A stretch of DNA of 64,000 bases from Rhizophagus clarus (lineage: Eukaryota > Glomeromycota > Glomeromycetes > Glomerales > Glomeraceae), in NCBI GenBank assembly GCA_015698045.1, contig BLAL01000194.1, forward strand, positions 434,001 to 498,000, read 5' to 3'. Shown one piece after another: positions 23,351 through 33,217 of this stretch; position 1 is the first letter of the stretch; each line of letters begins with the position of its first letter. The notes below the pieces were generated by a model. That model was not told the DNA's origin, did not search any database, and worked only from the letters and a program-made list of their open reading frames with translations. Position numbers and translations under genes: made by a program.

Positions 23351-24664
23351 GATAATATAGTTATTGAGTATGATATAACCTCCGATATTGTATAGTATAG
23401 TAAGTATAGTACTAACTATACTTGATATAGATAAGATGCATGTTATACTAACTATACTTCGGACTTTTTAATGGTGGATTATTTGAGATCGATATTTTTT
23501 ACCGATCATTTTTTTTCTTTTCATTAATCAAATTTTTTATTTTTAAATTTTTATTTTAATATTTTTTATCAGTTATTTAGACTGAAAATTTCTTTTAATT
23601 ATTTTTTTTTTTGTTTTTTTCTCAATAAAAGAAATTTTATTTTTTAAGCAGCTGGAAATTTATTTATTTTTTTTTATTTATTTTTTTTTTTTATATTAAA
23701 AAATGGCTTTCTTTTTTAAAGAAAAGTTTTAATTACTACACGATTATATGAAACCATGCTCTCATTAATTAGGTGAAAGTTAGCGTAAAGATCAGGATTT
23801 AAGGAACATTAGTGAAATTTTACTAACATTTCTTTTGATATCTTGGATATTGGACTTCAGAACTCAAAATCAATGGAAGATGGAAATTAAGGAGTGGGAT
23901 TTAGGGAATATTACTAAATTTTATTAGCATTTCATTTATTTTTTTTTTATTTGTAAGTACCTATCTGAATGTTTGGACATAAATTTTGGCCTTAGATTTT
24001 GGAATAGAAAGTAAGTGTTGTGAATTGAGAGTTAGAAACGTTAATAGAACCATTATTGACTTCATTCATTTTTTTAACTATAGTTACTAGGTACCTCCTA
24101 CCTGAAGTCCAAGATCATGGGTAACATTACTTGAAAAATTTTGTTTTTTAGAGAACATAGACATGACCAATATGTCCTCCAAAATTATTAGATGGTAAAT
24201 TTATGAAGTTAATTGAAAATTTTTAACTTTAGTGTTTATTTTATAGGTAGTAAAATTACTAAAGCTGAATTTATTATTTTATTATATTGACTATTTTTGA
24301 TATTTTAAATATTGACAATTTATCACTTTTTCTCTAATATTGAATTTTTTTTTTCTTACTTAAAAATGCATAAATAAATAATAAATGTAGTTAGAATAAT
24401 TTTTTAAAAAATTTTTTTATTGAACGTGCAAAGTCTATCAAACAATCTAATGGCAACTTCATTGATCATGTATACTAAATTATAAAGTATAACAGTATAG
24501 TCAGTATGATATTAAAAATTTCTATACTTAGAGTATAGTTAATTTGCAACTATACTGTATAGAAAAAAAGATATACAGTATAGAAAAATACTATACTGTA
24601 TAGATTTTCATCAACTATACTATACAATATCAGAAGTTATATCATACTCAATATCTATTAACCG
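23351..24664. mobile_element. inverted-repeat element nested in the pogo end
   Basis: About 45 bp starting ATAGTTATTGAGTATGATAT on the left recur inverted at the right end (ATAGATATTGAGTATGATAT on the minus strand), continuing into GATATTGTATAGTATAGT. The 9-bp TACCGAACC lies on both sides (23342-23350, 24665-24673), a length typical of MULE elements. The interior has many ACTATAC words near both ends and no coding frame. It interrupts the left terminal region of the pogo element. Confidence 0.65.
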
Positions 24665-24923
24665 TACCGAACCTATATGTACCAAAAATTTGTTATACCG
24701 AACTTAGGTTCACAGAACCGATTTTTTATAATTAATTACACTGGATATAACGAATTTTATAATAAAATTTTATATACCGCATCCAAACTCACCTTAACCA
24801 GCCCTGATATATTAGCCATATATTCGTTATACTGAACTATCACATGATTCGATTATATTAATATGGTTGATGCACCAATCTCTTTTTTCAATCATGATTA
24901 TCGTGATTATCTATTTGTTTTAA

Positions 24924-25519
24924 ATGTCCACAAGAAAAAGAACTATACTTTCTGCAGCACAAAAACGTGAAATCTGTAAAACAAAGGAAAGGGAACCAAA
25001 CCTTTCTAATACTAGTATTGCACAAAGATATAATATTGGAAAGTCAACAGTCACAGATATCTTAAATGAAAAGGAACGTTAGCTCGCAATTTCAAGAGAC
25101 AAAGAAAGTGTTAAAAAATTTTGTGGTCCAAAGTGGCCTCAACTTGAAAAGGCACTTGATCTTGGGTTGACAATGCTCTTAATACAAAACAGGATATTGA
25201 TGGTAATATTTTAAAGACTAAAGTAGCATTTTTTGCAAAGAACTTTTCCATTGAAGATTTTCATCAGTCAAAGGGTTGGTTAAGTGGTTTTAAAAGGCGA
25301 CATAGATTACGTCAATTCAAAAAGCAAGGCGAGGCTTCAAGTGCTCCTTCTGCTGAATTAATAGAGAATGACCATTTTGCATTATAACAATTTCTTAGGT
25401 CTTAGAATCCTGAAGACATTTGGAATGGAGATGAAACTGGCCTTTTTTAGAAAATGGAACCTTCCAGAGTTTTAGCATGTGATCCTATATCCGGTCATAA
25501 AAAGGAAAAATCCAGAGTT
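24924..25519 (+). pseudogene. pogo/Tigger transposase, N-terminal half
   Basis: ATG 24924 opens MSTRKRTILSAAQKREIC and SIAQRYNIGKSTVTDIL, a Psq/CENPB-type helix-turn-helix. A second DNA-binding part follows (SKGWLSGFKRRHRLRQFKKQG, Tc5/CENPB type) after a frameshift near 25165. The DDE domain begins at IWNGDETGLF, with an aspartate of the catalytic triad. Several stops sit where tryptophan would be expected (TAG after KER at 25081, TAG after TGLF at 25448), consistent with G-to-A changes. The reading ends at RVTIFCATN, where the LINE is inserted. Confidence 0.8.
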
Positions 25520-25536
25520 ACTATATTTTGTGCAAC
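25520..25536 (+). repeat. 17-bp target site duplication of the LINE (left)
   Basis: ACTATATTTTGTGCAAC lies here and identically at 32153-32169. In the pogo transposase frame it encodes TIFCAT. Confidence 0.9.
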
Positions 25537-25561
25537 TAATGATACTTATAATTACGAACAA

Positions 25562-25654
25562 ATGGAAAATCTATCAAATGACGCAGGGCTCCTTTCACGC
25601 TTTACTAACTATATTGGAGGCAATAACAGGGTGCTGAACCCTTCCCAATACTGA
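25562..25654 (+). CDS. 30-codon leader ORF of the LINE
   Basis: ATG 25562 opens MENLSNDAGLLSRFTNYIGG and stops at TGA 25652-25654. It is the first ATG after the LINE 5' boundary. It overlaps the start of the long open frame (from 25638) by 17 bases in the -1 relative frame, so a +1 shift in the overlap would fuse them. It may be a truncated ORF1, a leader, or the true N-terminus of the polyprotein. Confidence 0.45.
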   Translation: MENLSNDAGLLSRFTNYIGGNNRVLNPSQY

Positions 25655-28600
25655 AACCTCTTTTTCCGCCAAAGTTATCCAAGCGGATCACGAAGGAACT
25701 TCAAAAAATCCTTCAACAGTTTCGTCATCAATAAATCCATATGTCGCATTAAAAACTAAAATTAAAAAATCTACAAAAAAAATTAGAATAAAAAAACAAA
25801 AATCAAAAAAATTTTCTAATAAACGCCACAATCATGATACCATTGACCTTCACGATACACCTCTAAAAAACACACCTACACGAAACATAGATCAATCCTC
25901 AAAACACGATCATACCACCGCTCAAACATCAAACACCCTAGAAAACAAAACAAAAAATTTTTACAAAAACAAATCCTCTTCTCATATCAAAAACCATATC
26001 ATTACACCTGCACAATACCTCAATGTTCAACCTCCACGTCCTATCAACAATGCAGATGATCTTATAACGCTTGATGCTATCAATGACTCACAAGATGAGA
26101 CATTTAATGACTACATAAAAATAGGTACAATTAACATTCACGCAGGCTTCAACAACAAACTCGACTTAATAATAGAATACTACATATACTACAACTACAA
26201 TATCCTTATAATCACCGAAACAGGCTTATTTGAAAATCAATTAAACGATAAAATTGTTAAAATACCTCACCCAACAATACCAAATGATTATTTATATATA
26301 GTTCACGATTGTTCTGGAGATTATAAAGGTTCAGGGGTCACAGCTATCATGGACTCCTTTTTCTATCAACATTTGATATCAAACACAAGAACACACGGGA
26401 GAATACTACACCTCAAATTTGGCTTCAAACAGCACGTTTTCTTCCACATCCTGGGTCTATATCTTCCAGCATCAACGGATTCAAAGTATGCTTCTATCAA
26501 ACAAGCATGCTTTAACCACATAAATAAAACCCTATTAAATAATAAACCCCAAGATCACTACCTCATATTAGGAGATTTTAATACTACATCAAACAAAAAG
26601 AATCAAAGTAGTACGAATCCTATAGATAACATCATTCCTCTATTGAAGCGATTCCAATTCAAAGACGTCGTAAAACACTTTAATATCTCTCCTCCCATAA
26701 CACATAAAGTCAATCGTATTGACTACATATTCACATCTCCCAATCTTTTATCACACACTTATCACGCTTTTACACATACTATTAACGAACATCAATTCTT
26801 TTATACTGATCACAAATTAATAGGCTGTCTATTTAACAAATTTTTCATTACTACAACACCCATCAAATTAATATATAACAAACTAAACGACACACCTTCT
26901 CCAGATAAAATCGACTATCGAAACATTAATACTAATACGTGGAAAGAATACGAACAGAGTAGCAATGTCGCCTTTGACATACCGTTACCTATACTGAATT
27001 CACAAGAAGACCTCGACGGGGCATGGTCTAACTTCGTCGATATTATTAACGACTTAAAATCCTGCTTGCCTAAAAAGAATTCTCCTCAAAACCCTTTCAG
27101 CGCGCCTTTAAAATTGCGACAAGCCCACAATAAAGTCTTTAGATTACAAAGACTCTTACAAACATTTAATGTTAAAAGAATCTTACACGTTTGTAACATC
27201 CTTCGCGATAAATCAACCTTTGACATTCCTACTCATCAACTGTACCAAAAAATAAACGACATCAAAAGCCCTCATTGGAACACATATTGGGGATCCAATT
27301 GGACACCGTATTACAGATTTCTATTAAACATTAAAAGATTACTTCACAATATTCCTTTCATCTCTTCCTTTATTATACCCAAACAAATTACTTTAAAAAA
27401 CTTTGATACTACTAAATCTTTTCTTAAACAATTACTTCAAACGTTGCGTTTTAATTACAACACGATCAAAAATGATATTACTAAGAAAAACATCGAATAT
27501 TTTGTAGAAGCTCGTAACAACAACTTAACTGAAAACCAATCCAAAATGCTCTACTCTATACTGAATCGACAACCCAGGAAAATTACGCTTTCCAAACTAC
27601 AATATATGGACGAAAACAACAAACCTACTTTTACCACGGATCCTGTTAAAATTGAATCACTAACTCGTCACCACTTCCAATTGTACGCTAGTCCTTCACA
27701 ACGTAATCATTACACCTCGCCTGATGACTTACCATCACCATGGAATGAGGTTTACTTACCACGACACGACATAGATGATAACATATGGCACCCCCTGTTA
27801 CAACCATTGTCGATGGACGATTTGAAATTAGTAATACATGACGCGGCTAAATATAAGGCACCTGGCCCTTCTAAGATCACTTATGAAGATATCAAACACT
27901 TAAGCCAATCGGGTCATTTTTACCTGTTACACATATACAACTATTGCTTCAACAACAATTGCATCCCTTCAGCCTGGAAACTCGCTTACATCTTCCCAAT
28001 ACCTAAACCACAGGATTGGAACAGTCAATTAAGCAACACAAGACCTATCACATTACTGGAGACACCTAGAAAACTTTATGTTTCCATTTTATCTAAGCGC
28101 CTTAACCATATTTTAGCTAACAATTCAAATGTCACTACATATAACAACCGAGCTGGCATTTTAGGTCAATCGTGTCTTGAACCGCTATTAGAAATCCAAC
28201 ACAGCATAGAAATTGCTAATAAACTTAACGTCCCTTTCTGGTTAGCTTTGCAGGATTTAAGTAAAGCTTACGACTGTATGAATATCAGCCTATTGCGTTT
28301 AGCACTTCTCTCAATCAAATTACCACATCGCATCACATCCATCCTATGCGATTTATTTACGAACTGTACCAATCAAGTTATTTTACCAAACAACAACTTA
28401 ACATCACCTTTCTCAATGAAGCAAGGGATTCATCAAGGGGAAATTATCTCTCCGTTGTTATGGATCCTTTATTACAACCCACTCTTCCTTTACATAAATC
28501 AACAATCTAACCTATACTTCCAAAGTTCATTTGATCGGATTCATCACGTGCTCCATCTTGAATCAGATACGCCTCAGCACTTTCGCTCCACGGTCACGGC

Positions 28601-31600
28601 TTACCTTGATGATACATCCTGGATAACAAACAACCTGGATCAACTTAACCAAAAATTGAATATTGCAAACTCTTTTTATAAGATGGCAGATATCCAAGTT
28701 AATTTAGACAAATATAAGATTATTACTAATATTCCTAAGGTTAATTTCATTACATTAGCGGTTGACGATCAATCAATCACTTTACCCGTCACGAAAAAGA
28801 CTCAAAGCGAAAGATTATTAGGAATACAGATTAACGGGTTTAATAATACAACTCCTGTCGTAAAGAAATTGAAAGCAACGGTCGGGGCAATGTTCTCTAC
28901 CATCATGCGAAAAGATATTACACATGATCACGTTGCTTACCTTATCAACAAAGTTCTGCTCCCGCGGCTTGAATATCAGATGCAATTCACCATTTTATCT
29001 TATTCTAAAACTCAAGAAATTATGGCACCGCTCAAAAAACTTTTCAAACACAAATTTAACCTTTCAATCTCCACACCTAATTATGTTATATACAACTCTT
29101 TATTCCCTTATATCAATGACCTCTTTGCAAATCAGATTAAATCTCAAAGTAGCATTCTCACAGCTTTATTTAATACACCTATTTTATCGCCTATAGCTCT
29201 TCACAAAATTACGTATACATTAAAAGAGCTTTGGTTACCATCTTTTCCTTTATCCGTAATCCCTTTTTATAACACCCTAGTACGACCCACCTACCTAACC
29301 AGGGCTATTCGATTATTAAATTCATATAATATTAACGTTCTTCCAAATTTTGATTTAGTTACTTTACACGGTAGATACCCGATTAGACATTACATACGCG
29401 ACTTAGACGCCAAGGCTCTAAAATCCATGAGCAAAAAACGCATCTTGTACATGGATCAACTGGTTTCTTTATCAGGCTACCACCTCTTAACATGGGAAGA
29501 AGTGAAAATTGTTAACAAGAATAATTATAAAGGTCCTAAACCTAAGTGGTTTTCACACATTGAAGACAACTACACACTTAGTGATCATAGAAGGCTTATT
29601 ACTCCTCTTCAAGACATCGTTGTTCATAATTACAACGTAACCCGACCTAAAATTCTCCAGTCAACACGTAACAATCATATACGTCATCCAAAATCGCAAT
29701 TTATTGCCTTTTGGAATAACAATTGTACAAAAGCGAATGCCGACCTGGTCTTAGGGAAAACTATCGAACAAGATAATACTTACAACACATCGATCACCCT
29801 CTTCCAACATTATCTTCCAACATTATTAACTGCCTCACAGAATTCATATGCTTCTCGCACACCTAACAGTAGTCACCATGCCATTTATCCGTGCCCAGGA
29901 TGTCACATAAGAGAGCCTAATTATAGGCTAGGTTATAAATACACCTGCCTGGGAAGCATTAAAACCTCTTCGTGCAATATAATTAAAACGACACCTTATA
30001 ATTATAATTGGACCAAAAAATTCGATGCTAAACATTTACCCAAAACTGCACTATTATTAAATAAACCCTTACACTTAATTCGCCTTACTTCGTATAATGA
30101 TTATTTAAACATTTTTTCGTCGACTCCCACTTTACATCACAGTAATATTAATTCAAATATTTCTACTAGTGACGCTTTATCATCTTTTTCATCTTCATTT
30201 CATTTTGATTTTTCTTTTATTTCTAAATGTTTATTAATTTCACCTTTTTATATTAATCAGTTTAAAAATAGTTTAATTACTTTCGATTCTTACCGATCAT
30301 TTAATTTTTTTACAGATGGCTCTTTAAGCCATATAGGTACTCCTGATTGTCGATATGGTTTTGGTTGGATTCAAGTGGCGCCTAACACACCCAGATCACA
30401 ATTTCAAGGATGTTCTTGTTTTTCACCTTCCTCAACCCGAGCAGAAATATTTTCTATCCTGACAGTCTTACTCAGTATTCCTTCGTATAGCTCGTGTGTC
30501 ATAAACACCGACTCGCAAAATTGTATTACTACGTTTTATACTTTCATCAACGAACATCGTACACTTTCAATTAGGCAGCAGTTAAAAATCAACAACTACG
30601 ACTTATGGTATACTATCAGAGAACTTGTCTTTCAAAAACATCTTATCGTTACCTTTGTAAAGGTGAAAGCTCATGACGGCATTGTAGAGAATGATATAGC
30701 TGATAATTTGGCTAAAGCCGGTGCGTTAGGAAAGGATCCTATTTTAATTAATCCTCGTTTTATCTCTAATCAGCTAGCAACTATTATCTGGAATGGAATG
30801 GCTCCTATTGTCTCCAATGTGAGAAAATTTTGCAACACACCTACAGCAGCTGCTGAATTTACTAGACTCATGAATAGTTCAGCTTACGCTCCCATCACCA
30901 ACAGTATAACTGCGAATCTAATTGACTGGGATCTCACGTCTAAATGGCTCAAACATAATCCTTTGGATTCCCCAACTAGCCGTAAACTCGCGGCTATTCA
31001 AGCTTATAAAGTTAAATCAGCTACTTTTCAATTACCTACCCTCGACAAACGCCAATTGTTTTATCCTGCTTTGTACCCGAAGCTCACTTTACTATGCCCT
31101 ACTTGTGGCCAGGAACCAGACTCTAATGATCACATCGGTCAATGCGTACATTCAGTGGACGCCTTATTCAATATACTCCTAAAGCATCATACCACGTTAA
31201 TCAACGCATTACACTCTCTTCCTAATGATCTCTTGGTTGATGACAACTTCATTCATCATATAGCCTCATATAATTTTTTTCCTCAACCCGACAGTACTCC
31301 TGCTGCCTTTATTACAGACGTTCATAAATTACTCATATACAATTTCTTCCCTAAACTTTTAACAACTTTAATCTCACATCTCATTCCAAGACACACCCAC
31401 ATTAGAAACAAAATTATGTTAGACCTTTTTTCGGCTATACAACACGACATTCATGATGACATATGGAACACCCACGCTCGCAATCTCCATGATTTTGAAA
31501 AATCTATACTCAACATCAATAAAAGAGACAAGAGAAATTACCGTTCAACCTTTTGTTCATCCAAGAAGAAACGTTCATCTCTTCTTCGCAAGCGTACACA

Positions 31601-31925
31601 CGGTGTTGCTTTTCCTGTTACTCAAAACAACAATGACGTTCCTGTCCTTGCTAGCACTCATAGTCGTACTCAAGTCAATTCAAGACAATCATCCTTTGAT
31701 CCTTTTAATGAAATTGAAAATTTTAATCCTTTAGCCAGATTCGACCAGGACGCTTTTATTAGATATACCAGTTGTAATTTTTTACACTTGGGTTCATGGC
31801 AGTCGCATCGAGCTCGTAGTGATGTTTTTAATATAGATTTTTCTTCTTTTCCTTTTTATAAATATTTTTATAATAATAGTTATTTTGGTTCTTTATCCGG
31901 GTTTAAATTTTATTTTTACGCTTAA
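25638..31925 (+). CDS. LINE polyprotein: APE endonuclease, RT, RNase H, zinc finger
   Basis: The frame is open for 2,095 codons. The first in-frame ATG is at 26349, but that would remove the start of the endonuclease (IGTINIH at residue ~162, ITETGLF), so initiation must lie upstream, by frameshift or a non-ATG start. Domains (numbered from 25638): a basic N-terminal linker to ~155; APE endonuclease ~160-395 (LGDFN at 311, RIDYIF, DHKLIG at 391); reverse transcriptase ~720-1010 (DLSKAYD at 873, GIHQGEIISPLL, YLDD at 989-992); RNase H ~1557-1700 (FTDGS with Asp1560, RAEIF, NTDSQN, DNLAKAG); a CPTC...H...C zinc finger at ~1820-1836; and a basic tail. YLDD replaces the more common FADD. No internal stop is present, so the protein could be active. 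Confidence 0.9.
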   Translation, partial: TLPNTETSFSAKVIQADHEGTSKNPSTVSSSINPYVALKTKIKKSTKKIRIKKQKSKKFSNKRHNHDTIDLHDTPLKNTPTRNIDQSSKHDHTTAQTSNTLENKTKNFYKNKSSSHIKNHIITPAQYLNVQPPRPINNADDLITLDAINDSQDETFNDYIKIGTINIHAGFNNKLDLIIEYYIYYNYNILIITETGLFENQLNDKIVKIPHPTIPNDYLYIVHDCSGDYKGSGVTAIMDSFFYQHLISNTRTHGRILHLKFGFKQHVFFHILGLYLPASTDSKYASIKQACFNHINKTLLNNKPQDHYLILGDFNTTSNKKNQSSTNPIDNIIPLLKRFQFKDVVKHFNISPPITHKVNRIDYIFTSPNLLSHTYHAFTHTINEHQFFYTDHKLIGCLFNKFFITTTPIKLIYNKLNDTPSPDKIDYRNINTNTWKEYEQSSNVAFDIPLPILNSQEDLDGAWSNFVDIINDLKSCLPKKNSPQNPFSAPLKLRQAHNKVFRLQRLLQTFNVKRILHVCNILRDKSTFDIPTHQLYQKINDIKSPHWNTYWGSNWTPYYRFLLNIKRLLHNIPFISSFIIPKQITLKNFDTTKSFLKQLLQTLRFNYNTIKNDITKKNIEYFVEARNNNLTENQSKMLYSILNRQPRKITLSKLQYMDENNKPTFTTDPVKIESLTRHHFQLYASPSQRNHYTSPDDLPSPWNEVYLPRHDIDDNIWHPLLQPLSMDDLKLVIHDAAKYKAPGPSKITYEDIKHLSQSGHFYLLHIYNYCFNNNCIPSAWKLAYIFPIPKPQDWNSQLSNTRPITLLETPRKLYVSILSKRLNHILANNSNVTTYNNRAGILGQSCLEPLLEIQHSIEIANKLNVPFWLALQDLSKAYDCMNISLLRLALLSIKLPHRITSILCDLFTNCTNQVILPNNNLTSPFSMKQGIHQGEIISPLLWILYYNPLFLYINQQSNLYFQSSFDRIHHVLHLESDTPQHFRSTVTAYLDDTSWITNNLDQLNQKLNIANSFYKMADIQVNLDKYKIITNIPKVNFITLAVDDQSITLPVTKKTQSERLLGIQINGFNNTTPVVKKLKATVGAMFSTIMRKDITHDHVAYLINKVLLPRLEYQMQFTILSYSKTQEIMAPLKKLFKHKFNLSISTPNYVIYNSLFPYINDLFANQIKSQSSILTALFNTPILSPIALHKITYTLKELWLPSFPLSVIPFYNTLVRPTYLTRAIRLLNSYNINVLPNFDLVTLHGRYPIRHYIRDLDAKALKSMSKKRILYMDQLVSLSGYHLLTWEEVKIVNKNNYKGPKPKWFSHIEDNYTLSDHRRLITPLQDIVVHNYNVTRPKILQSTRNNHIRHPKSQFIAFWNNNCTKANADLVLGKTIEQDNTYNTSITLFQHYLPTLLTASQNSYASRTPNSSHHAIYPCPGCHIREPNYRLGYKYTCLGSIKTSSCNIIKTTPYNYNWTKKFDAKHLPKTALLLNKPLHLIRLTSYNDYLNIFSSTPTLHHSNINSNISTSDALSSFSSSFHFDFSFISKCLLISPFYINQFKNSLITFDSYRSFNFFTDGSLSHIGTPDCRYGFGWIQVAPNTPRSQFQGCSCFSPSSTRAEIFSILTVLLSIPSYSSCVINTDSQNCITTFYTFINEHRTLSIRQQLKINNYDLWYTIRELVFQKHLIVTFVKVKAHDGIVENDIADNLAKAGALGKDPILINPRFISNQLATIIWNGMAPIVSNVRKFCNTPTAAAEFTRLMNSSAYAPITNSITANLIDWDLTSKWLKHNPLDSPTSRKLAAIQAYKVKSATFQLPTLDKRQLFYPALYPKLTLLCPTCGQEPDSNDHIGQCVHSVDALFNILLKHHTTLINALHSLPNDLLVDDNFIHHIASYNFFPQPDSTPAAFITDVHKLLIYNFFPKLLTTLISHLIPRHTHIRNKIMLDLFSAIQHDIHDDIWNTHARNLHDFEKSILNINKRDKRNYRSTFCSSKKKRSSLLRKRTHGVAFPVTQNNNDVPVLASTHSRTQVNSRQSSFDPFNEIENFNPLARFDQDAFIRYTSCNFLHLGSWQSHRARSDVFNIDFSSFPFYKYFYNNSYFGSLSGFKFYFYA

Positions 31926-32011
31926 TGCATCACCTTTTTATTTTTTTTCGGGTTTTTTAGGTAGTTCTTTCCTTTTTTCCAGTGATTTAGGTTATCTCTT
32001 TTATATTGATA

Positions 32012-32059
32012 ACAACTAAATCGGATCCCGACATAGATATAGTTTCTATATTTAGTTGT
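32012..32059 (+). promoter_or_regulatory. hairpin in LINE 3' UTR
   Basis: ACAACTAAAT (32012-32021) pairs perfectly with ATTTAGTTGT (32050-32059). It sits about 90 bp before the tail and is a candidate recognition structure for the LINE reverse transcriptase. Confidence 0.55.
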
Positions 32060-32152
32060 ATTCATGTATTTCGCCGTTATAGCTTGTTTTGACAAGTTCT
32101 TACGTCTCCACATGTACGAGGTGATCCTCCAGTAAAAATAAAAATAAAATAA

Positions 32153-33217
32153 ACTATATTTTGTGCAACAAATGCAACAGGAACTGAAAAAATGGCTCTT
32201 ACTTTTATCCATAAACATAAAACTCCTCGTGCCATGAAAAATCTTAATTATAAAAATCTTCCTGTCTATTATTATTGGAACAAGAAAGCATGGATATAAG
32301 TTAGTATCTTTAATGACATCCTTCTTAAACTTAATGAGAAGATGAAACGAAAGGGATGAAGGATTGTTCTTTTAATTGATAATGCACCAGTTCATCACTT
32401 CATCTTATTTTAGATGAAATTTGAGAAAAATTAGACAGTGTTGAGGTGAAATTTCTTCCCCAAATACTACTACTGCACTTCAACCATGTGATGCTGGGAT
32501 AATTCATTCATTTAAATGTCACTATAAGTGTCTTTTTATTCAAAATCGAATTGATGCATATGATAATGTACAAGATGGTCTAGTTGAAGTGCTTGCTGAT
32601 TATAATATTTTTAAAGCTTTACAGAATTCAGCTGAAGCATGGTCAATGGTATCCTCACAAACGATCTCAAATTGTTGGAAAAAAACTGAAATCCTATTAC
32701 CAAATGATGAGATTGAAGATAATGATTCAATTCTTTGAGTATGTATTAAATATTAATATTTAATTTGAATAGTTTTTAATATTTATTTTTTTTTTTTAGT
32801 TTTGAAGAAAAAGAAGAAGCAGAACTTGAAAGATTAATTGCTCTTCTTCCAGAAGGTGACCACCTTGATGCGTGAGAATATATTAATATTGAAGATGAAA
32901 TGGCAGCGAAAGGTGCACTTACTGATGATAAAATCATTGATGCCGTATTAAATGCAGATAAAGAAGAAGAGATGGTAATAAATGATGATGAGTTTGTGCC
33001 TATTTTGGAAAAAGTTAGTTTGAAAGAAGCAGAAAAGTCCGTAAATAATATGATAAGATTTTTGTATGAACAAGAGCCAGAATTTGGTAAGGTAAATGAT
33101 GAATTAAGAATTTTAAAAGGATTGCATAAACGTGTTAAATTACATCTTGTAAAGAATCTTAAACAACTTAATCTTCATAATTTTCATGATTATATAGCTG
33201 ATAATAATGTAGTATAG
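32153..33217 (+). pseudogene. pogo/Tigger transposase, C-terminal half
   Basis: Resuming with TIFCATNATGTEKMALTFI, the reading continues into a DDE domain (PVYYYWNKKAW, IVLLIDNAPVHH) with scattered stops and frameshifts. It then crosses a 67-odd bp intron (GTATGT near 32739 to TTTTTTTAG at 32801) and ends in a helical tail. The last 105 codons (32900-33217) are uninterrupted: acidic, with KEAEKSVNNMIRFLYEQ, as in the C-terminal regions of Tigger transposases. The domain join with the N-terminal half is seamless once the LINE and one target duplication are removed. Confidence 0.8.

Larger units (their letters stand above)
25537..32152 (+). mobile_element. full-length non-LTR retrotransposon (LINE)
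   Basis: The 6.6-kb element lies between identical 17-bp target duplications and ends in an A-rich tail (AAAAATAAAAATAAAATAA). It contains one very long frame with endonuclease, reverse transcriptase and RNase H domains, a short leader and a 3' UTR with a perfect 10-bp hairpin. The APE + RT + RNase H order is that of the I/Tad-like group of LINEs; the exact clade is not determined. The identical duplications and the intact frame indicate a recent insertion. The plus strand is strongly C-over-G, unlike the neighbouring sequence. Confidence 0.9.

Noticed and set aside
25454-25654. 66-codon ORF
   Set aside because: Chimera: its first part is the pogo transposase DDE domain and its last 31 codons are the LINE leader; it arises only from the insertion junction.
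28924-31734. Several 86-93 codon plus-strand ORFs inside the LINE
   Set aside because: Out-of-frame shadows of the long polyprotein frame.
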